Below, piece by piece: positions 58,401-64,000 of a stretch of DNA of 64,000 bases; position 1 is the stretch's first letter; every line of letters starts with the position of its first letter. Location: the NCBI GenBank assembly GCA_024336345.1, contig JANFOG010000005.1:434001-498000 (forward strand), given 5' to 3'. This stretch comes from Mariannaea sp. PMI_226 (taxonomy: Eukaryota > Ascomycota > Sordariomycetes > Hypocreales > Nectriaceae). Both the position numbers and the translations under genes were made by a program. A model generated the notes under the pieces. The model ran no database searches and was not told the origin of the DNA. It worked only from the letters and a program-made list of their open reading frames with translations.

Positions 58401-59261
58401 GCCTGGATTGTATAGACTTGGCCCGTCCTTTGCTTACGAGTACACATTACATGACTTTCTATTTCTCCTCTAATAGTAGGAAAATGTGATTTGTATTTTG
58501 ATCTCTGAGAGTGACTTATCCTAAGAGAGTTGTTCACCAACGCGGAGGGAGAGTTAGCTCTAGGTTAGTACTATATATGCATTGTAGCTTACAGCAATTA
58601 TTATAAGTTGTGGATCGAATTCGGGAGATGATAGTTTTCTTGTTTCCAGAACATCTTATGGTGAGATTTCTTAGTAATTCTGGCTGGTTATTTCGTTTAT
58701 AAAAAAAAACGTGAAGCGGGCGTTTCCAGCACTCGTTATATACTTCCTCTCTTGTAGTTTTGTACAATGTACTCGTTCCATCCTAAAGTACAATAAAAGA
58801 GCATATCACGCAATACAGCCGACTTCATTAAGATGTGCCATTATCAAAAAGTTCCGCGGGAAATCGCACAACCATCACGTGCAAAGCATTCCCTTGAGAA
58901 TTCATCACAGCTCAAGCATGGACCCTGGCGTCTCGGGCCTGAGTGGCTTAATATTGCCCCGACTTCTCCGATGTTCACCACTTTTTTCTGTGGGCCCCAC
59001 CACCGGCTCCGAGCGGATCGATATTCGCCCGGCTCTATTTGCTCCTGTGAAATGTTGATCCCGGTCTGAGACAAAGTGATATTGTCCCGAGTCGTCCAAC
59101 ATTCGCTTCCTGACAAATATACGTCTGTTGAGTAACAACAAAACATCTTCTGTCATGTATTTAAATACTATTTTCCTACCATGTTCAACCAATTTGGCAT
59201 CAAAACACCATTCTCGTAGACCTTTGTCACTTGAAATTGCTGGGATAATCCCGATTAGTCT
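55456..59261. other. 3.8-kb gene-poor region
   Basis: GPCR promoter at left, MFS promoter at right. Contains a short CTG run near 56790, A-rich tracts near 57145 and AT-rich DNA from 57 to 58.8 kb. No coding region, RNA gene or clear repeat was recognised. Near 58957 a CCCCGACTTCTCCGAT string resembles the reverse complement of the ER/PKS motif cluster. Confidence 0.45.
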
Positions 59262-60878
59262 ATGCGCACCAGTATAGACAACGCCTCGAAGGCCACTCTC
59301 GTACAGGACAACATGGCTGTCCACGAGAAATCTGTCCAACCAGAGTCCGCCCCAGGAAGCGAGACTGAGCGGGATATCGAAGATGCCCGACAGCCAATTG
59401 CCAGTGACAAGACAGACAATGCCTCAAAAGTGCAGGATTCCGGTCCCCCTGATGGTGGTACCACTGCATGGCTAGTTGTCCTGGGGTCGTGGTGCTGCTC
59501 CTTTTGCAGTCCTGGTTGGATCAACAGTACGTATTCTTCTTCTTCCAGATATCTACATCTACCTTGGTGGTGTGTGCGTGATTCAAGGCTAATAGCAGTT
59601 CTGTTACAAGGCATCGGTGCGTTCCAAGAGTATTATGAGCTGGGTCCTCTACACAACTATTCCAGCAGCACTATCGCCTGGATTCCATCGCTCCAACTCT
59701 TCTTCCTTTTTGGTTTAGGTCCAATCGTCGGCAGAATTTTTGACAGTTATGGACCGAGACCGCTCATCATTGGAGGCACGATCCTGCACGTCTTCGGGCT
59801 CATGATGGCATCGCTGGCGAAGACGTACTATCAGTTTCTCTTGTCTCAGGGAGTGTGCAGTGCCATTGGCGTAGCTTGCTTATATTCACCTGGTGGGTTG
59901 AACCCGTTTTCTGATTTCCGTGTGTCACAGACTGACCTTGTTCTGAGCATTGAAGCGCTTGCCTGCGTAGCAACCTGGTTTGACAAGAAACGTGGAGCAG
60001 CGATGGGAATCATGGCAACAGGCTCATCGGTTGGTGGTGTCATTTTCCCCATCATGATAAGCCGTATGATTAGGAATAATGGGTACCCTTGGGCCTTGAG
60101 GACGGCGGCTTTTCTCATCCTCGGCCTTCAGATCCTCGCTTGCCTGACAGTGCGCCCAAGGACAAAGCCTGTTCCCAAGAAGTTGCCCGCTGGGCGCCTC
60201 GCCGCTCCATTCGTGGAATTCCCCTTTGCCATCCTGCTGCTAGGTATATTCGTCCTGACGTATGGTATGTACATCCCGATCGACTATCTACCGTCGCAGG
60301 GCTATCAGGAGGCGCATATGTCAGAGGAGCTGTCCCAGTACTTGGTAGCTATATTGAACGCTGCGAGGTAAGTTGAAGGTTTTGAGCCATATTCATCGCC
60401 TTTTAAAAAAGAAAATCAGTACAGGGCGCTAACGGTTTTCCCATCAAGTCTCTTTGGCCGCCTAGGAGCTGGATATGGCGCCGACATAATCGGGAAATGG
60501 AATATGTTCATCATTGCATGTACCCTTTCCGGAATCTCCAATCTCGCTATCTGGATTCCCGCTAAGACCTCATCCATAACCATTGGCTATGCAATCTCTT
60601 TTGGTTTCGCCTCTGGAGCTTTCGTTTCACTCGTCGGTGCTCTCCCCCTCTCAGTGTCCCCCGTGCCTGAGATCGGGTACCGAATGGGTGTAGTCTTCCT
60701 CATCATCTCAATCCCTAGCCTCACGATGGCGCCTACCGGCGGAGCCATCCTGCAACATGCTGCCAATGGCTGGCTGGCTCTGAAGATCTTTGCCGGCGTC
60801 ATGTGTCTTGCGGGGTCACTGATTATCCTGGGGTCAAGGTTACTCTATACTGAGAGGCGACTTTTCAGGATATTTTAA
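59262..60878 (+). CDS. MFS transporter, monocarboxylate-porter type
   Basis: Predicted 462-residue membrane carrier from four exons: 59262-59526, 59611-59892, 59956-60367 and 60449-60878. Introns are 84, 63 and 81 bp. The 63-bp intron is a multiple of three and open in frame, but removing it gives the family-typical CLYSPALACVATWFDKKRGAAMGI. A polar N-terminus of about 65 residues leads to PDGGTTAWLVVLGSW, the signature opening of fungal monocarboxylate transporters. GAFQEYY, WIPSLQLFFLFGLGPIVGR and ATWFDKKRGAAMGI are further family marks. About 12 hydrophobic segments follow, ending in ERRLFRIF. Substrate unknown. It lies 6.6 kb beyond the cluster regulator, so a role in exporting the polyketide is possible but unsupported. 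An internal ATG at 59313 is an alternative start. Confidence 0.88.
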
Positions 60879-61703
60879 GGGGGCTCGATAGTCCAATGCC
60901 TTTTTTATTTCCCAGACATTTTTTGGGCTCATTTTCCTTTCCAATTGTCCTGGTAATCTTTCATTGGCGGCTTCGTTGATTGTAAGATTAGATATCGGTG
61001 CAAGGCATTTACCATCGTCTTATTTACAACCCATCACTCGCTGGTATACGAGACCAAGAAGCCCTATCTATGTGTCTTAAGACAGGGAGGGTTGGGAAAA
61101 CAACTTTTGTATTTGTATTTATAACTGGTAAGCATGGTTGAAAGTCGTCAGCTAGTGGAAAGTGAGCATAGGCCATGATTAGAATAATGGCGCCATTCTA
61201 GATGCGCCATCTTGGTAATTATTTCCAAAAAAATGACAGTCGCTGCGCCTGTGTTTCTTTGAAAAGCTACTGTAGATACGTCGGCGATATTTTATCTCGC
61301 AGGGAATGCCAACAGTATACTGATGATGCACGGTGAGGACAAAATTCAACTTTGTTGAGCAATTTAAATGGCCCATCCTCTCCCTTGACTTAATTACCTA
61401 ATGGATACATTGTTTGCAAACTTATGCCTCAAGTATGCCTAGGTGCTATGGGAGGAGACTCCTCTCTTGTCCAGCGCATGAGAGTATAGGTACATTCATT
61501 TAGTGTATCTGTGATTGTAGCCTGATTTTCAAGCATTAGTTGAGCTGATGTTATTAATATGCAGCAGTATCAGGAAATCTGTTTACAATTACATAAACTG
61601 CTCGAGTAGCTCTCCGCCATCCTCAACTTAGACATGGACTATGTTTCTTCCTAGTTCTTCGACTAAGAATGGAGTTGTGTTTATCCGTTGTCCAGTATTT
61701 ATG
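60879..61703. other. Intergenic, nothing recognised
   Basis: 3' flanks of the MFS gene and the minus-strand gene that converge here. No coding potential seen. Confidence 0.5.
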
Positions 61704-62819
61704 TTACTTCCGCCTTGGAGCGGGAACCGGAGGTGGGCGAACGTGGATTATATTGTACCCACGCTCCCGCTTGTATGACAAGCCGCTCAATACTTTGTCG
61801 AAAGAAATGTGGGATTCAATGGGAGAAAATTCAGACCGGTGCCTCTTCGACACTTCGACTTGAATCTTTACACCTCTATCAGTCCAAGAGAAAGGCGATC
61901 CTAGCCCAAGTTCACAGCCCAATTTAGCGGAAGCAACTAAGCTAGTTGTGGCGTAATAGAGAATTCTATCTTGAATCTCAATAGGAAGAAAGTTGATTGC
62001 ACTTGGTTGCGATTTGGTGCTAGCTGTGTTGTTTGCCCAGAGAATCATGTCGATAGCGGCATCAGATATAGGAATGTCGCCAAATAACGGCTCGGGTCGA
62101 GTCCACACTACTTCATGCCCGTTGGCCTTGCAAAGTGTGACATACCGGTGGCTCAGGATAACATATACATGCCCATTTCCTGCAGACTCACCCAATGGTA
62201 AACTGTTCATATGGCATTGCATCATCTCAAGTCCCTTTTTAGTATCCTGCGCAAGAACAAACCAAGATGATCCGGTTTGAATGAAGGTTGCCTTGGGGGC
62301 CTCCCAGCTTGGCAGGTTTGCAATATGAACATAGGGCCCACCACGAGAGACATGCTCAAAGCCTGCGCGTTCCTGTAGAGCAAACTGCAGTCCTGAAATC
62401 CAAATGGTAGCATAGGCTAGCTTCCTAAATGTGGTGTCATTCATTTGCCTCCGCAGAACATGGCGCCACGCATACGCAAAGTCACGCAGGACTTTGCCCT
62501 GAAAAGACCTTACCCGTGGGGGAAGGTCTAAGTTCGGGTCCCAGTAAGGACCTGGAAGAGTAGGCTCTTCCAGGACTGGTGGTGACAGCGGCTGAAAGTC
62601 GTCCAGAGTGAGCAGTCTTTCTCGGGCGAGTTCGAGAGGCGCCGAGCAGTATTGGTGCTCCTTCGTAAGAAGAATGACATCCTTGTCGAGGTCAAATGTC
62701 CAAACACTGCCGAAAATGCCACCTCGGCGGTCACCATAAGGGTTCACAAAATCGTATGCATCTTCCCAAACCAGAGGAAGGCCTTCTTCTAACGCTGCGG
62801 ATAGTTTGCCTTTCATCAT
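61704..62819 (-). CDS. Conserved fungal protein of unknown function (371 aa)
   Basis: Single uninterrupted frame of 371 residues without signal peptide or membrane segment. The N-terminal half has Trp/Tyr/Pro-rich stretches (WEDAYDFVNPYGDRRGG, LPGPYWDPNLDLPPRV, RDFAYAWRHVLRRQMND). The C-terminal half contains INFLPIEIQDRILYYAT, which looks like an F-box-type helix, and GLGSPFSWTDRGVKIQVEVS. This set of motifs recalls a family widespread in Pezizomycotina with no assigned role. The start at 62819 (two adjacent ATGs) was taken as the first in frame; an upstream exon ending before a GACAG acceptor near 62829 cannot be excluded. The F-box resemblance is a weak inference. Confidence 0.8.
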   Translation of the reverse strand: MMKGKLSAALEEGLPLVWEDAYDFVNPYGDRRGGIFGSVWTFDLDKDVILLTKEHQYCSAPLELARERLLTLDDFQPLSPPVLEEPTLPGPYWDPNLDLPPRVRSFQGKVLRDFAYAWRHVLRRQMNDTTFRKLAYATIWISGLQFALQERAGFEHVSRGGPYVHIANLPSWEAPKATFIQTGSSWFVLAQDTKKGLEMMQCHMNSLPLGESAGNGHVYVILSHRYVTLCKANGHEVVWTRPEPLFGDIPISDAAIDMILWANNTASTKSQPSAINFLPIEIQDRILYYATTSLVASAKLGCELGLGSPFSWTDRGVKIQVEVSKRHRSEFSPIESHISFDKVLSGLSYKRERGYNIIHVRPPPVPAPRRK

Positions 62820-63652
62820 ATTAGCGTCTGTCAGGTACGATCCTCAACCCATGATGTTGTTTAAAGCTTACTAGCGCATTTCACTTGGCCTACAAGGATT
62901 CGGAAGAACAGTTGTAGATAGGTTGCATCATCCAAATAATGTTGAGAGTACGCCCTTCGGAGAGGTGCACCGTCAGCGTGATGTTAGTATGCCACTGTCG
63001 TGAGGATTTATGGTATAGAGGTTACCTTGTGCAATAAAAACCATAACTGACAAAGGCGACATGGTTATAAGCTGGTGTGGTGGTGTGCTGGTGAGTGCTG
63101 GAGTGAAACAGACATGTAAGTCGTGCAGCTACATCCCAAATCACGTGATTATGAGCAACCCCTGCACTTTGTCACAGGCCCTGAACATATGAAGCCATAG
63201 TCGCAGTGACACAGACGCATGAAAGTAATATTTAGCGAGCTACATCCATATTTCGTTCTTAGCCAGGTAATCATCAAGGAGGTGAATCTCTTATCTAGCC
63301 TTTCTTCACGCAAGATAGTGTGTATAGTTGGCCCGACTAAGGAAATGCAAATCCAAATGCAAGCATTATCGACATTGGTGGCAGCGATCGGGTGATTGCT
63401 ATTATAAGAAGGGAAATTCTGCCCAGATAAGACGACCTGGTCGAATGCAAGGGCCACTTAGAGTTCAATATATGAATTTGTGAGTTTCGCTACTCGAGCC
63501 TGCAGCACAGAACGAGGCGCTACGCCGCTCATCCTGGGTTGTGTTTACAGAAAGCCAGGAGACAACAAAAGTATGGCCTTATAGATTAATTCTGTTCACG
63601 ATTAGAACATCCAATCACGTGACGGATTCAAGAACTCCAACCAAGCGTGTCA
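62820..63652. other. Intergenic, nothing recognised
   Basis: Promoter side of the minus-strand gene and 5' flank of the tRNA. The 102-codon open frame at 63149-63457 (minus) lacks motifs. Confidence 0.45.
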
Positions 63653-63743
63653 GGTCTGGTGGTCTAGTGGTATGATTCTCGCTTAGGGAAAACCCTACAG
63701 CATAGCTTGCGAGAGGTCCCGGGTTCAATCCCCGGCCAGACCC
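63653..63743 (+). tRNA. tRNA-Pro (anticodon AGG) with a 19-nt intron
   Basis: Acceptor arms GGTCTGG (63653-63659) and CCAGACC (63736-63742) pair fully. The D-arm region GGTCTAGTGGTATGA holds the A-box; GGTCCCGGGTTCAATCCC holds the B-box and the T-arm. The anticodon stem CTCGC/GCGAG encloses TTAGGG...T with anticodon AGG at 63685-63687. An intron occupies 63689-63707, right after position 37, the canonical site, and contains CCCTA that can pair with the anticodon. A T-rich run (63744-63751) serves as the RNA polymerase III terminator. Confidence 0.95.
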
Positions 63744-63751
63744 TTCTTTTT
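63744..63751 (+). terminator. RNA polymerase III terminator of tRNA-Pro
   Basis: T-rich string TTCTTTTT begins directly after the discriminator base of the tRNA gene and holds five consecutive T. Confidence 0.75.
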
Positions 63752-64000
63752 GAACATTTACACAAATTATTTGGGAACAACAAATGGCACTGCCTCCTCC
63801 CTCCCCCCCTTTTTTGGCCGATTCTATCTCTTCACCTTACCCTATTTCCCCGTACGTGACTGAGTACATTTATCCGACTCGGTCGAAATGGATTGATGAG
63901 GCACGGTCAGAATCGGGCTCGCATGATGCTGTGACAGAAACTGCCCCATAGTAAGATATTGGTGACATAATTTTACTATGCTCCTGCTACCTTTTAAGAG

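Noticed and set aside
59846..60118. 90-codon minus-strand frame over the MFS gene
   Set aside because: Antisense of transmembrane exons of the carrier.

Overview
The window looks like nuclear DNA of a filamentous ascomycete (Pezizomycotina, most likely a Sordariomycete). Genes are split by short introns of about 45-130 bp with GT...AG borders and CTAAC/CTGAC-like branch points. The families are typical of such fungi: hydrophobin, NACHT-ankyrin NLR, Clr5-domain protein, highly reducing polyketide synthase, AflR-like Zn2Cys6 regulator, cAMP-receptor-like GPCR and monocarboxylate-type MFS carrier. An intron-containing tRNA-Pro lies near the right end. No bacterial operon features, CRISPR array or intact transposon was seen.

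Left part (1-23.2 kb): a frameshifted relic of a LaeA-like methyltransferase (0.5-1.0 kb), a possible decayed secreted-protein gene (2.7-3.0 kb), a hydrophobin (4.3-4.8 kb, minus), a small secreted Cys-rich protein (8.1-8.7 kb), and a large NLR made of a nucleoside-phosphorylase-like domain, NACHT and 14 ankyrin repeats (10.8-15.2 kb). The NLR ends at a stop codon followed by in-frame ankyrin debris. Then come an unidentified coding remnant (16.5-16.9 kb), a second secreted Cys-rich protein (17.3-17.8 kb, minus), a short-chain dehydrogenase (19.8-20.8 kb, minus) and a Clr5-domain protein (21.3-23.1 kb, minus).

Middle (24-32 kb): a glycine-rich membrane-anchored protein of unknown function (24.3-25.5 kb), a broken multi-TM membrane protein gene with two in-frame TAG codons and a frameshift (26.9-28.2 kb, minus), a second short-chain dehydrogenase (28.4-29.5 kb, minus), and a secreted M43-family metalloprotease homologue whose zinc-binding motif is destroyed (30.8-31.8 kb, minus).

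Right-centre (34-52.6 kb): a polyketide cluster. It holds a cytochrome P450, an alpha/beta hydrolase with a Cys nucleophile, a stand-alone enoyl reductase, a 2475-residue highly reducing PKS (KS-AT-DH-CMeT-KR-ACP, no ER and no releasing domain) and an AflR-like regulator. The logic is that the PKS builds a methylated reduced chain, the trans-ER supplies enoyl reduction, the hydrolase probably releases the chain and the P450 oxidises it. Tandem GGTCGG/CCGACC motifs sit upstream of the P450, the hydrolase and the ER/PKS pair, and are candidate sites for the cluster regulator.

Right end (52.6-64 kb): a seven-TM cAMP-receptor-like GPCR (minus), a long gene-poor stretch, an MFS carrier, a conserved fungal protein of unknown function (minus) and tRNA-Pro(AGG). 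All introns and protein lengths come from manual splicing that keeps the reading frame; no transcript or database evidence was available.
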